Assembly (NCBI GenBank): GCA_033220425.1
Contig: CM065647.1
Location: 4,340,001 to 4,404,000 of the forward strand
From: Lepraria neglecta
Lineage: Eukaryota > Ascomycota > Lecanoromycetes > Lecanorales > Stereocaulaceae
Length of the DNA: 64,000 nucleotides
Direction of reading: 5' to 3'
Below are positions 10,669 to 21,231 of this stretch, piece by piece. The position numbers and the translations under genes are program-made. The notes below the pieces were generated by a model that worked only from the letters and a program-made list of their open reading frames with translations, ran no database searches and was not told the origin of the DNA. Positions within the stretch are counted from its first letter, which is position 1. Every line of letters starts with the position of its first letter.

Positions 10669-11218
10669 TCACTTGGCCGAAACTGTAACAGCATCACTTC
10701 CTGGCTTTGTCGTTCCGGTCGAGGTTTCCAAGTCAGGGAAGCGTGCTGAAGAAGGCCTTTTGTCCGCGCCGGCATCAGTTGCAACCGCGGCAGCGTCTTG
10801 CTGTATTTCAAGGCTTGGGCTAGAGTTGGGATTTCTTTCAGCCGGCATACTGGTCGCAGCCTGGAGAGCCCGAAGTTCGAATCGCTCTGTTGGTAATGGT
10901 CGGTTGATGTTGACGTGAGGAGTGACAGGGTTGTCGATGTGGTTGTTCGTCTGGCCTTGCGCAGTTGCCGTTGTACTCAAGCCCCTTCCCAAATCTATGT
11001 GAAGGAATGTTCAGCATGGTACGAAGACATGAGCATTGAGAGATGGCGAGAAATGTATACACACATAATGGATAACCTGCTTCAATGTCTTGACCAAAAT
11101 GACGCTTACTCCATGTTTTCCAGAATTTGTAGCCTTGCCAAATAGTGATGATGCTTATGGTAGTGGCAGTGATACCGAAGACAAGGGTGATGAGGGACTG
11201 CGTGGAATTGGATGCCAT
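10669..11218 (-). CDS. Array protein 5: small one-helix membrane protein with variable tail
   Basis: Exons 11218-11077 and 10994-10669 give 155 residues, with an 80-nt intron in phase 1 at the family position. The helix carries V-F-G-I-T-A-T-T-I-S-I-I-T-I-W-Q-G and continues into Y-K-F-W-K-T-W-S, so the R-A-W triplet is K-F-W here. A second D-I-E-A stretch lies just before the intron, and exon 2 opens D-L-G-R-G. The tail is Asn/Pro/Ala-rich. An in-frame ATG six codons upstream is possible. The gene is most similar to copy 4. Function is unknown. Confidence 0.65.
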
Positions 11219-13092
11219 AGACGAGACTGGAGCCATGACCGAAGGTACAGCTGTGGGTGAGAAAAAGGTGCGAGATTGTGCTTGTAGGAGGTTGTAATAC
11301 CTGGTGGTAGTTGAGTTGAGACTTGAGCACTGGGTGCGGTCATCTTGGAGGAAAAGCTGCGTGGCAGCATGTTGTACTTGTCTTTGTTCACAATTCTGGA
11401 AAGAGCCTCTTTATGTTCGCAAGGCAGTTCGCGAATGGTAGGAAAGGCAAATTCAGGCAAACTTGCAGCACCACTATAGAATCAAATTATCCCGCTTTCT
11501 GAATTTGATAGGACGATAACGAGCATTCTCACGTTAATCATACCCTTTCGCGGCATTAGCCATGATTATGCAGTTCAGAGCCGCCGTTTCGAACCAGTCA
11601 GGATACGTCGTTCAAGCCACTCCGAAGTCGCGAGGCTCTTCCTTGTCCATCATACTCGAGATCTAGGGCTGAAGCGGATTGACGTACGTGGTTTTGCTCC
11701 CCGGAAGCAGAACCGGTTGGCGGGATTCCTTGGATCTAGGCCAATGCTTAAGCAAGATGATGAAAGCTGACACACGCAGGGGCTGGTCGAGACCTGAGAC
11801 CGAAAAGGTGCTAGTCGTGGCAATTGGATCCGTGGGAATATTGTGATTTGCAACTCTGTGGTCTGAGCGGCAGTTTTGGGTGACAGAATATTACTGGATG
11901 CCGCATTGTATTGGTGTTAAACCTGTAAGACTGCACAGGTCCTAGAGCAGCTCATGCGCTTTTCGGCGGATTAGAGAGCCGTAATAAATGGAGATTCGGT
12001 GTTATTCCAGCGGAGGACAAGTACTTTTCAGGGAAGGCTGCTGCTCATGTGCCGCTAACACCTGCTCCAACAGCTTTCTGAATAATATTATTTAAGCTCT
12101 GGCTCGGCCGGAAAACGACCATTTTAATTCGGTACCAGTACAAATAGCCTGATCTTAACTTCCATACGTGTGTGAACAGCAACTCTTGTAGCGCAAATTT
12201 TCACTGATTCAATAACCATCCACCCTCTGTCATGAGAAATGACAGTATCCACAGGCTCTGAAGACAGGCTTATAGTTACTCGATAGCTTCAACCTCAACG
12301 AACAATTGTCTGGAAGAACTCTAAGCTGACTGAATTGGCGTGTTTCCAAGGAGATCTTGCGCCTGTATCTCCATAAATATGTCGCCCGTGGGAGCTAGTA
12401 ATAGATGTTACCTCCACGAGTACGCTGAGAGCAGTCGCTACTCTTGCATGGCCGAAGACCGTGTGGAATGCCTTGGGGCATGTGGAGCTCAAAGCGTTTG
12501 GTCTTTGGGGGAATCGAGGCTGGTATTGAACATGCTATGGTGGCTGTCTGGGATAAGCTTGATGATGGTGATCGTAATCGATGGGTGCAGAAGTAGTCTA
12601 TTTAAAAGGTTAAGATAGGAATGGCATCAATATTTGGGCAGAAAATTTTCAGCATTGCTTGGCTGTCTTCCCTAAGGTACGCTGAGGTTAACGATTCCTG
12701 GCGATGATGCCAATGGTGCAAACGTAGTGGGAGATGTAAAGGTAGAAGAGATACCGGGGTTATTAACATACAGCGATAAGACGCAGAGGGCAGAATGTTA
12801 GCTTCTATTAGAATTGCTTAGTCCAGAAGTTATGTATTGAGGTACATCGAACACCAAACTTTAGCCAATCACGTCTTCTCACGTCCCGAAATAAGACAGA
12901 GAGTCATGAAACAACGCAATGACAAGCTTTGGAAGATATCCAAGGCTGTAAATGAGATCATAAATTCCAGTCCAAGTACTGATGTATGCTGCTTCCATTC
13001 GTAACAACGTTATCCATAGGAACGAAATACTGACGGCAGATTCGGGCAGTGTTGATCCAAACACCAGGCCGTACTGTTCCCACGCCAGTGTT
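11219..13092. other. Gene-free stretch
   Basis: About 1.9 kb between array copies 5 and 6. Several short open frames exist on both strands but none has family resemblance, splice continuity or codon bias. Confidence 0.5.
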
Positions 13093-13718
13093 TTATAGTA
13101 CAGGCAGAGTCTTGACAGGATCGACACGGCCCGTGTGATGAGTTTGATTGTTGCAGGATCCGATGGAGGGAGTGCCAACTAGAACAAAGTCAAGGCTCTT
13201 TGAGCTCCTTGACAACGCAGGAGTTGAGGTCGCGCTGAGCCCGAGGTCTGAGCACGAAGCAGTGATGTGGCGTCGTTGCGGGCTTGGGTACGTTCCAAAA
13301 GGATTCATTGGAGCCACAGCAGGATGTTCATTTGCGTTGAGATACAAAGGTGATATCGATCCCCAGGACTCGGTATCCTCAGTGGTGTGGGTGCTTCCAG
13401 GGTTCGAGGAAGCCGGGCATGATCTCTCCCCAGTCAGATTAGCAAGCGATAGGGCACCTGTAGGTGGCCCTCGCCTTTCGAGAGACGTATGCGTACGTTG
13501 CAGGCCAAGCTCGATGTCTGAAAAGTGTGAGTATTGTCCATCAGCCTAAGCTATAAAGGACGAGGACCTGTGGTGATGCTATGCTGATAGTGATATTCAC
13601 GCCACAACTTCCACGCCCGATGACCTTGATACAAAGCGATGATACTGAAGCCGCTGGCTGCGATACCGAAAGCAATGTTAGCGATTGTCTGGGCTTGATT
13701 CGATGATGTAGAAGACAT
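13093..13718 (-). CDS. Array protein 6: small one-helix membrane protein with variable tail
   Basis: Exons 13718-13568 and 13517-13093 give 191 residues; the 50-nt intron is in phase 1 at the family position. The helix contains I-A-F-G-I-A-A-S-G-F-S-I-I-A-L-Y-Q-G, followed by H-R-A-W-K-L-W-R-E-Y-H-Y. Splicing restores D-I-E-L-G-L. The tail of about 140 residues is Ser/Thr/Pro-rich. An ATG five codons upstream (13733) is also in frame. It is the most divergent core of the six and the most upstream-sited in the direction of transcription. The conserved intron and D-I-E-L-G box make homology secure. Function is unknown. Confidence 0.68.
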
Positions 13719-14997
13719 GGCCGACAAGGCCAATGGACAGGGCTTTAGAAGGATACTCGGTCTCGATCTTGGTGTTGAACTGATAATTGGACATCTGGTA
13801 AGGTGAGATTGGCCGCGAGATATGTCTTTCCATGGTGTCCTGCGCGAGGCTGACGATCGTCTTCATGTTGCAACTTCTGTAATGATCCCTACAGAGATTT
13901 GGGTTTGGACATATCTTGAACCAGATGTCGAAAGCATCTCAAACACTTGAGATGTGATTCTTGTTGCGCCCTCCAATCGGAACGTTCACAAGTGTATCAT
14001 CTGATTCATGGATATTGATCAAGACTTGTCGCATGCGCGCTTGAAACAAGCATAATGGAGAATACGCGACGGCTATGACTCGAGTCGTTTCGCGCCTATG
14101 ATAGTTGACAAGAGCCCTCCAACAACTTGGTTCATTGGAGGTAGTGTGTCCCAGATACAATGAAAGCCGGTGGATCCCCAGGCAACGCACAAACCCACAA
14201 TCGGCTCTCAGTCCGGGGTAGCGAATCCGGCGCTAGTGCCTCAGGACACTGACCAGTGTTTGCCTCGTGGCCTTGCATGGATCATTCAACCATTCCAGCT
14301 TACAGGCATAGTCTTTTCGGCAGTTCTAGTCGTTCGTACTTCCCATTCCGTTGCCAACCGAACTTCATGCTCCACGTCCCATGAGCAGATCACAGCTCAC
14401 CTACAGTGCTACCTTGACGTCACTTGCATTCAAAGCCGATAGAATGGGTATTGCTTCATTCCGCTAATCCAAAAGTTTTCTCTATTTCTCGTTCTTTAAT
14501 CTGCCGAATCAATGCTTGACTGCTCCGCCCCCTGAGGCGAAAGACCACTTCTGGGTGCTTGTTCCTCTAGTATAGACCTGTAGCCGATTTTAAGAGCAGC
14601 GACAGTAGGAAGGACCTGCTGATTGACGTAGTCGACATCGAAAAGCCCACCTCTAGCCAGTGGATTGCGAACGAAAAGCACATTTTTAGAAGTTGTTCTC
14701 CTGACTCTTGGAGTCAAATGCTGATGTTTTAAGAGCTATTGCCGGCTCTGCACGTGGCTGAAACTGTCATCACTACTGCATCCACAAGCACAATCGGGCA
14801 GTTTTCGGCCGCTAGATAGGCAGCTGAAAAGCTGCCTGGTTAAAGGGTATGAAAAGTTTGTCGGTTTTTGGCCTTGGGGAGTGCTTGGAACAGCGCTTGG
14901 ATACAGAAGTGCAACTGAGTACAGTGATTGGCTCCGAATGTCTCAGACCTAGAGGTTTCGAACTCTCGTATACGCACGGACATATGCGAAGTGCGTA
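13719..14997. other. Gene-free stretch
   Basis: Boundary between the accessory array and conserved genes. Small open frames (for example 14496-14717) are not supported by anything else. Confidence 0.45.
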
Positions 14998-15518
14998 TCA
15001 AGTCGCCCCGCCACAGCATGTCCCACCAGCAGAAGCCAAGTTTGTTCCTTTCTTGATAGATTCGTTATCACCTCTCTCCGTCTCGTCGTGTATCCGGAGT
15101 TCTGAGTGGCCCATGATATTAGCACCAGGCCCCCCTTAAAGATCTACCCGACAAGTCGGTTCCAATAATGCACGAAGTCGAAGCCTCGGCCGACGGGGTA
15201 AACGCACGGTATCTCTGTTCCTCTTTCCCCGCCGTTACTTGCTGCCCCTGCACCACATTTTGTCTTAATATTCTTGCCACCTCTTGCGCTTCAATGATCT
15301 TCTGCTGAGCCTCGTCGCTATCAACAGGTAACGAGCGATTGTTGCTGAAATTTGAACGAGCTTCCACCTTAGCAGCGGAGAGGAGTCGGGCGTCACCTGC
15401 AAGTACATACGCGTCAGCTCTTAAGAAATGTGATGTCAAAGCGTGTAGAATCGTAATGCGTACCTTGGAAGGCGATGCGAGCGGATCGCAGCACATGACG
15501 GTATGCTGCCAACGCCAT
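14998..15518 (-). CDS. MZM1: Mitochondrial zinc maintenance protein 1 (LYR-motif Rieske chaperone)
   Basis: Three exons (15518-15464, 15396-15208, 15101-14998) give 115 residues, the family's usual size. The N-terminus A-L-A-A-Y-R-H-V-L-R-S-A-R holds the LYR-type motif (here A-Y-R) and R-I-A-F-Q-G-D. The middle has L-P-V-D-S-D-E-A-Q and the C-terminal part R-I-H-D-E-T-E-R-G-D-N. MZM1 (LYRM7 in animals) is a matrix chaperone that holds the Rieske iron-sulfur protein during assembly of respiratory complex III; loss also lowers matrix zinc in yeast. The protein ends with a Gly/Cys-rich tail, G-G-T-C-C-G-G-A-T. The gene is divergent from ZUO1, with 214 bases between start codons. Confidence 0.93.
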
Positions 15519-15732
15519 TGGTGATTCGAGAATGATATGCAAGCTCTGGGAGAGGTTGGTGCTGAATGCTGCTCTATAGTAGTTAAGCAGCTGTTTGTTG
15601 CTTGGCAAGAATTTCAGTGTATGCAAAATTTAGCCGAGGATCTGCCTAGCGCCAAAAAAGTTGAAGGTATTCAGCCTTTTCACTGTGCGACAAGTTTACT
15701 TTTAATCAGCAACCACTATCTTCAGCAACACA
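15519..15732. promoter_or_regulatory. Shared divergent promoter of MZM1 and ZUO1
   Basis: The two start codons face away from each other with 214 bases between, so both promoters must lie here. No TATA box stands out. Confidence 0.6.
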
Positions 15733-17203
15733 ATGGCAGCTGTCCAAGTCTCTCTACCATTGCCAGTCCTCCCTCAGGGCTGGTCGGAAGAGAGGGATTT
15801 CAAGCCCATCGGTCAGCTCTCATCTGCGACCCAACGAAACATCGAGCCTGTGGGACCTCACTTTCTGGCTCACGCAAGAAGAGTCTGTTACTTCCTTCCA
15901 AATGATGGCCTGTAATGCTTTTGTATGCTGACATATACAACAGAAGCGTCACAAGCGCACTTTTTCTGAAGACGAGCGTATTCAAGCTCAAGAAAATGTC
16001 AAGAAAATCGACGATGATGACGCTGGAGAGATTAGCGAGCCAGAAGATCCCTTAATGCTCCAACGTGACGCCAAGGACTGGAAGGTACCTAACTCACCCC
16101 CTCATATGGTCTCTACTCCCAAAGCTGTTCGATGCTGACGGCTTTGGCTACAGGGACAAGATCACTACGCTGTCCTCGGCCTCTCTCAATACCGCCACGA
16201 AGCCACCGAATCCCAAATCAAGCGTGCCCACCGCAAGAAAGTGCTTCGCCATCACCCCGACAAGAAAGCAGCCGCAGGCTCCTCGGAAGATGATTCCTTT
16301 TTCAAATGCATCCAAAAAGCCACCGAAATCCTCCTCGACCCTGTCAAACGTCGCCAATTCGATTCCGTCGACGATGCCGCAGATGTCGAACCTCCATCCA
16401 AGAAGCAAGCACAGAAAGGCGGCTTCTTCAAGCTCTGGAACCCTGTCTTCATAGCTGAGGGTCGGTTCAGTAAGAATCAGCCTGTACCGCGACTGGGCGA
16501 TGACAAGGCTACAAAAGAGGAGGTCGAGGAGTTCTACAACTTCTGGTACAACTTCGACAGCTGGCGGTCTTTCGAATACCAAGACGAAGATGTGCCGGAT
16601 GATAATGAGAACCGTGATCAGAAACGACATGTGGAGAGAAAGAACAACAATGCCAGGAAAAAGAAGAAGACAGAAGACACGGCGAGGCTGAGGGCTTTGG
16701 TGGACGAATGTCTGCAAGGCGACGAGCGGATCAAGAAGTTCAAGAAGGAAGAGCGCGCTGGGAAAGACAAGAAGCGGCTGGACAGGGAAGCAGCGGAGAA
16801 GAAAGAGAAGGAGGAAAAAATCAAGGCTGCCGAGGAGCAGGAACGTCTGCGTAAGGAAGCCGAGGAGGCGTCGAAGGCTGAGAGGGCTGAAGGCAAGAAG
16901 GCTAAGGAAGCAGCGAAGAATGCTGTGAAGAAGAATAAGAGAGTGTTGAAGGGCAGTGTGAAGGATGGGAACTACCTGCTTCCTGCTGGACAAGACGCTG
17001 GAGCGAAAAGGATTGATGAAGTGTTGAATGATGTCGAGGCAGTGATGGCGAAGATCGAGCCGGAGGAGATGGCTTTGTTGGCGAGCAAGCTGAATGGGCT
17101 GAAGGTGGCAGAGGAGGTAGGGAAGGTTTGGGGCGAGGAGGTGAAGAGGCTGGTTGATGTTGGGAAGGTTAAGGAGGGGGATATGAGGGTGCTGGGGAGG
17201 TGA
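15733..17203 (+). CDS. ZUO1: Zuotin, ribosome-associated J-protein
   Basis: Exons 15733-15882, 15944-16084 and 16154-17203 join in phase 0 into 446 residues (yeast Zuo1 has 433). The J domain starts near residue 98 with D-H-Y-A-V-L-G-L and carries the diagnostic H-P-D in L-R-H-H-P-D-K-K. The zuotin homology region follows, with F-F-K-L-W-N-P-V-F and F-Y-N-F-W-Y-N-F-D-S-W-R-S-F. Next comes a long charged Lys/Glu helix (about residues 235-370), which contacts ribosomal RNA in the family, then a short helical C-terminus. Zuo1 pairs with the Hsp70 Ssz1 in the ribosome-associated complex and stimulates Ssb on nascent chains at the tunnel exit. The 1-kb open frame antisense to exon 3 is a shadow of its Glu/Lys codons. 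Confidence 0.97.
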
Positions 17204-17584
17204 AAACGGGCAACTATTGTCTTGAATGACTGCCAACTGTAATGGCGTTTCTTAGTGACGAAGCTACGTAATCATATAAGCGATAGACTCCATAGATGGA
17301 CATTTGGAATGAAGGCAAGGAATGATTCTCAAATTGTGGCCACCCAAAGGAAGAAGCCATAGCCCCCTGCACGCTTGTCTTTCACTCTAGCAAAATCTAA
17401 CACTCGGTCGGCCATTCGTAAATTCCATCACCAGCCACAGCATTTCTTCATTGCTGTGTCACGTAGAGGACGTCCCTTCCATATATGCCTCTCCACAATT
17501 TCAAACAAGTCATAGCCATCAGCTTCATCACGACTCCCAACGCCATGCCACCCATATCCTATCAACAACTCCCCGCAGTGCCTC
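17204..17584. terminator. Convergent 3' region of ZUO1 and DID2
   Basis: About 380 bases between two converging stops. It must hold both polyadenylation regions; I see no separate gene. Confidence 0.4.
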
Positions 17585-18491
17585 CTAATTCCTCAACGCC
17601 CTCAACCTTTCCCCCAACCCCTCCTCCCTCTCCTCCTCCGCTGCAACCTTCCCAGCCGGCACACCCGTCTCCGGCGCCTTCATCTCCGCACCCAACTCAA
17701 CACCCGCCTCATCAGCAACCATATGCATCAGCTTATCGACATCATCTTGTGGTGTGCCGACAGCTGTAGCCTGGGACGTAGCGTTCTCATAGTAGCCGGT
17801 TGCGACGTCCAGGTCTTCGAATTGGGTTTCGAATTTGTCCATTACTGCTGAGATCTGGGCATTTGAGCATCAGCAAGCTCAACACTCCACTTCAAGACGA
17901 CATGATAGAAGCAATTTCCTACCTTCTCCAAGTCCATAGCTTTCATAGCACCCTCCATACCTCGTACCACACCCGCCATACTGCCTGTGACTTGCCTCAT
18001 CGTCACCGCCGTCTGTACTCTGCTGGCCACTGCATCGATCCTTGAGCCTAGTCGTAGGAGATTGAGCTTCTCATTCTGCTTTCGTATGGCGTTCTGGGCG
18101 TAGATCTTGGCGATATCGGGGTGGTTTTGTTGTATTGCCTACGGAAAATGATGGTGATTAGCCGGAGGACAAACAAGCTGAGTATGATAGAGGCGAGGCG
18201 CAGTGATTTGAAGGGTATTACAGGCCGGAATGAGAGGCAGCGAACCTTCTTGAGCTTGTTCTTCTCTGCTGTTTCATCTTTGCCTGCTTTGGCAGCTTGT
18301 CTGTTGAGTTGTTTGGCGGTGAACTATGCGGAGGAAGGGATGAGTATCAGTAAATCTATACAAGCGTCCGATAGTCCACGAAGCGGGGAGCAGACTTGCG
18401 CACCTTCAGGTTGAACAGCGACTTCAGAATGTCAGCATAGGTCTTGTGTTCATGCGGCAGTGGTTTGGCATACCTTCTCAAGACCAGACAT
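17585..18491 (-). CDS. DID2: ESCRT-III-associated protein Did2/Vps46 (CHMP1)
   Basis: Five exons (18491-18474, 18421-18404, 18323-18246, 18138-17923, 17854-17585) give 199 residues; yeast Did2 has 204. The first two exons are only 18 nt each and encode M-S-G-L-E-K and S-L-F-N-L-K. The basic helical Snf7-type core follows, with [10 protein letters not shown] and [12 protein letters not shown]. The C-terminus ends [11 protein letters not shown], the MIT-interacting motif that recruits Vps4. Did2 acts on endosomes, where it helps Vps4 disassemble ESCRT-III during multivesicular body sorting. All introns are in phase 0. A Glu-rich linker precedes the MIM. Confidence 0.95.
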
Positions 18492-19404
18492 GGCTGGTAG
18501 ACTTGGACGACGAACTGTGGTGGAGAAAGATTCAAATCGTAGAGGAAGGCTTGGGAAATCGAGGAAAGACGATGGGAGATATTGTGTGTTTGGTGTCTTG
18601 CCTGGAGCTGTTCAATGATCAGCGATATGACGCTATTCGGTTAATCTTCGGGCATAAGTCATCGTTTGATCTTGCCGTAAGACCTTCAACGCAAATGAGC
18701 GTGCATGTATCCAGAACAGCACTAGACAGTGGAGGGAGCCAGGCCTGGAAGATCTCGATAAATGCTCCTCGGAATTAGGTTCTGTTTCCTAAGATATCAA
18801 TATAAGCTCATCGCTTTCTGTCCGCGCGGACCTGGCAGAAGCTGGAGGATGTTGCACGAAGAAGTGTGTCTCATTCATTGGCCGACGCCAGCCTGGTAAA
18901 AAGAAACGCTGCGAATGGCGGATCTTTTCCGTAACTCCCGACAGCGAGTGAGCTTTTTGCACGTTGAGAGTTCGATACTGATGTAAGGACATTGTTCATT
19001 CCTATTTCTTGCTCCTAGCTCTCGCATTACCAATGGAAAGGGGGGTTCCTGGAGAGTTGCCAATGATACGTCGGCAGACGAACGTCCGCCATTCAAGAAG
19101 TATGTCCCTGGACTGTATCTTGCGGCATGCCAGGCTGGAATGGCTCAAGTCTAGCTGATTTATGAGCCTTGCAAAGCTCTTCTCTCATTCCTCCAAGCTG
19201 CTGGTCCCCAGAATTACTCATCCTAGGCTCAAATGATAATTAATCATCTGCCGTTCACAGATCTTGTGAGTATGCAGAGCAAAAAAGGGATTACATATTG
19301 TTTGACCCAATCTTCTATTATCCAAGCAAACTTTCCGCGTTTTCACGGACTTGCATCATCCAGAACATAGTTGAATCAAAATTATTCTGAGCCAAGAACT
19401 GATT
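18492..19404. other. Gene-free stretch with a dispersed repeat at 18888-18993
   Basis: Bases 18888-18993 (minus orientation) match 28348-28465 (plus orientation), sharing TGCAAAAAGCTCACT and GTCGGGAGTTACG. No gene is supported. Confidence 0.55.
18888..18993 (-). repeat. Dispersed repeat, copy A
   Basis: About 105 bases of similarity with 28348-28465, in opposite orientation and 9.4 kb apart. Small open frames over both copies translate to related peptides (I-S-I-E-L-S-x-C-K-K-L-T), but stops interrupt them. It is probably a fragment of a larger element not visible here. Confidence 0.65.
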
Positions 19405-20960
19405 TTATTCGTCTTCTACTACAATTTGTATGTCAAAGAATAAGGGTACAGTCCCTTGTATAATTTTCTGCACCAGCGCACCAAGCTCCTCCACGAGTAT
19501 CTCCACCCAAACCCCCAATCTCCTCCACCAGTACCTCCACCCGTGTCTCCACCCGACCACTCTCCTCCACCAGGCGAGTTGTGACAGGCAACGAGTCTGG
19601 GAGCTGTGCGGTCCTTCGTGAAATGAGTCTCGCTCCCGCATCTCTTGCATGCACGACTCTTATGCTTGGCCAGGAAACCCTCATCGTCTTTGAAGTCCAT
19701 GACTGCCCGTTTCGATAAGCATGTCCTGTGTCGCCATCATAGCTCCCGTTACGCATGAGACCAGCCTTCGTCATTGGGCTCGCTCTGCACGTGAGTAGCC
19801 TCGCTATGAACCAGAACGCTGTCGCAAAGGTAAGTGAACTTAGCCGTCATGTTCATGTTCTCACAGTCGTGGCAAGTGTCAAGCTTTGGCTCACTTGTAG
19901 AATTTGGACTGGGCTTTCATGATATCGCTATGGAACTTGAAAAGGTCACCTCGAAATTGCGCGAACTTATGGTGGGTGGCAGCTCTCCTTTATCCTCCTC
20001 GTCTGTCCATCCATCAGGTACCTTCAACGGATCTTCGAGAGAATTCTCAGCGGCAGACTCTTCGGACTATTTAGCGGATGGCATCTTGAAAGGGAGTTTC
20101 TTCTTTGGCGGCTTCGTACAGTCTTGCTTGACATGGCCCGTCTCGAGACTGTTCTTGCAAGTGCGCTTGTCTGGATTCGTGCAAGAATCAAGATGATGAC
20201 CGAGCTCGGAGCACTTGTAGCAGGGCTTTTTGGGACAGTCAGCCTTTCGGTGGCCATGCTCTTCACAGAACTTGTAAAGTCCGGTGAACACTCCCGCCTG
20301 TCCGCAATTCCTCCTAAGATGACCAACTTGACCGCAGTTGTTGCATTAGATGTTCAGATTTGGCTCGGGACAATCACTCTTGACGTGACCCATTCCATCG
20401 CATTGTCGGCAGAGTGGCTCACCGCGATGGATCGCTTCGAGCTTCCTGCGGAAATAGTCTGCAGCGCTGAGATCAACTAGCTTGGCTTCATCGTGATTCT
20501 CGGGCTTGACGAACACGATGACGCCTTTCTTCCCATAATAGTCGAAAGCGCCTTGGAGATCTTTACCAAGACGGGTCTCAAGAGCAATTCTAGCGCTACG
20601 CTCCTCTTCGGTTAGTTCATCCAATTTGGCTCGGTGGTGAGGGTTTCTCCTGAGAGCATTGATATCTCCAGTAAAGTAGAACTGGTCTTGCGGCCTAGAG
20701 AATCCGACGTTCAAGCGAGGCTGCTCCTTCACGAGACCCCAGCCACCGAGGCGGCAGCTAGCAAGGACGATGTCAAAGAACACGCAGTGATTTTGTCCAC
20801 CTTGGAATGAATCGACGGTCAAGACACCGATGCCCCAGAGATTCAATTTCGCTAGTATATCTCGGTAGGTCTTTGTTTCTCGCGATATGGCGTTTCGATG
20901 GTTATCTGCTGTTCTTCGAATGTGTTCGAAGGCGAGGAATTGGCTTGGTATATATTCCTT
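19405..20960 (-). pseudogene. Relic of an SF1-type helicase with C-terminal CCHC zinc knuckles
   Basis: Near the 5' end come P-Y-R-E-K-Q and then, after a frame change, V-D-S-F-Q-G (the motif V region of superfamily 1 helicases of the Upf1/AAA_12 group), L-N-V-G-F-S-R-P-Q-D (motif VI) and a long linker. Next is a run of CCHC knuckles such as C-R-Q-C-D-G-M-G-H-V-K-S-D-C, C-N-N-C-G-Q-V-G-H and C-Y-K-C-S-E-L-G-H. The frame is interrupted by TAA at 20346-20348, TAG at 20067-20069 and further TGA/TAA codons toward 19405. Most are one C-to-T change from CAA, CAG or CGA. The ATP-binding N-terminal half is absent. Helicases of this layout bind RNA or DNA; this copy is dead unless the pieces are read through. 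Confidence 0.72.
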
Positions 20961-21231
20961 GACCTATTCTCTAGTTTGAATTTTTTATGGCTATGGTGCG
21001 CATTGTAGGTGGTAAAAGAGTTATTGTTCTCGCTAAGCTAGAATTGCTAGAGTACATGAATGCCAAGCGCTTAAGGCGCTAAGGCTCCGTAACATCTCCC
21101 GGGGACACCGAAAAGCTCGTCCCGAGCGATCATGGTCCTGAAGTTGTCGAATTCCGAGGATGTCGGGGGTTGAAGTGCAAGCGCAAGCTATGAGCGGCGC
21201 GCAGGAAACTCAGTGTTTGACCGCCGTCTGA
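20961..21231. other. Gene-free stretch
   Basis: Nothing was recognised between the helicase relic and the stop of the next gene. Confidence 0.4.

Noticed and set aside
16148-17236. 362-codon open frame antisense to ZUO1
   Set aside because: It mirrors the Lys/Glu-rich codons of ZUO1 exon 3 as Leu/Phe/Ser and has no family features.
18789-19096. Small minus-strand frames over the dispersed repeat
   Set aside because: They match 28.3 kb only as repeat DNA; stops and frame differences argue against a protein.
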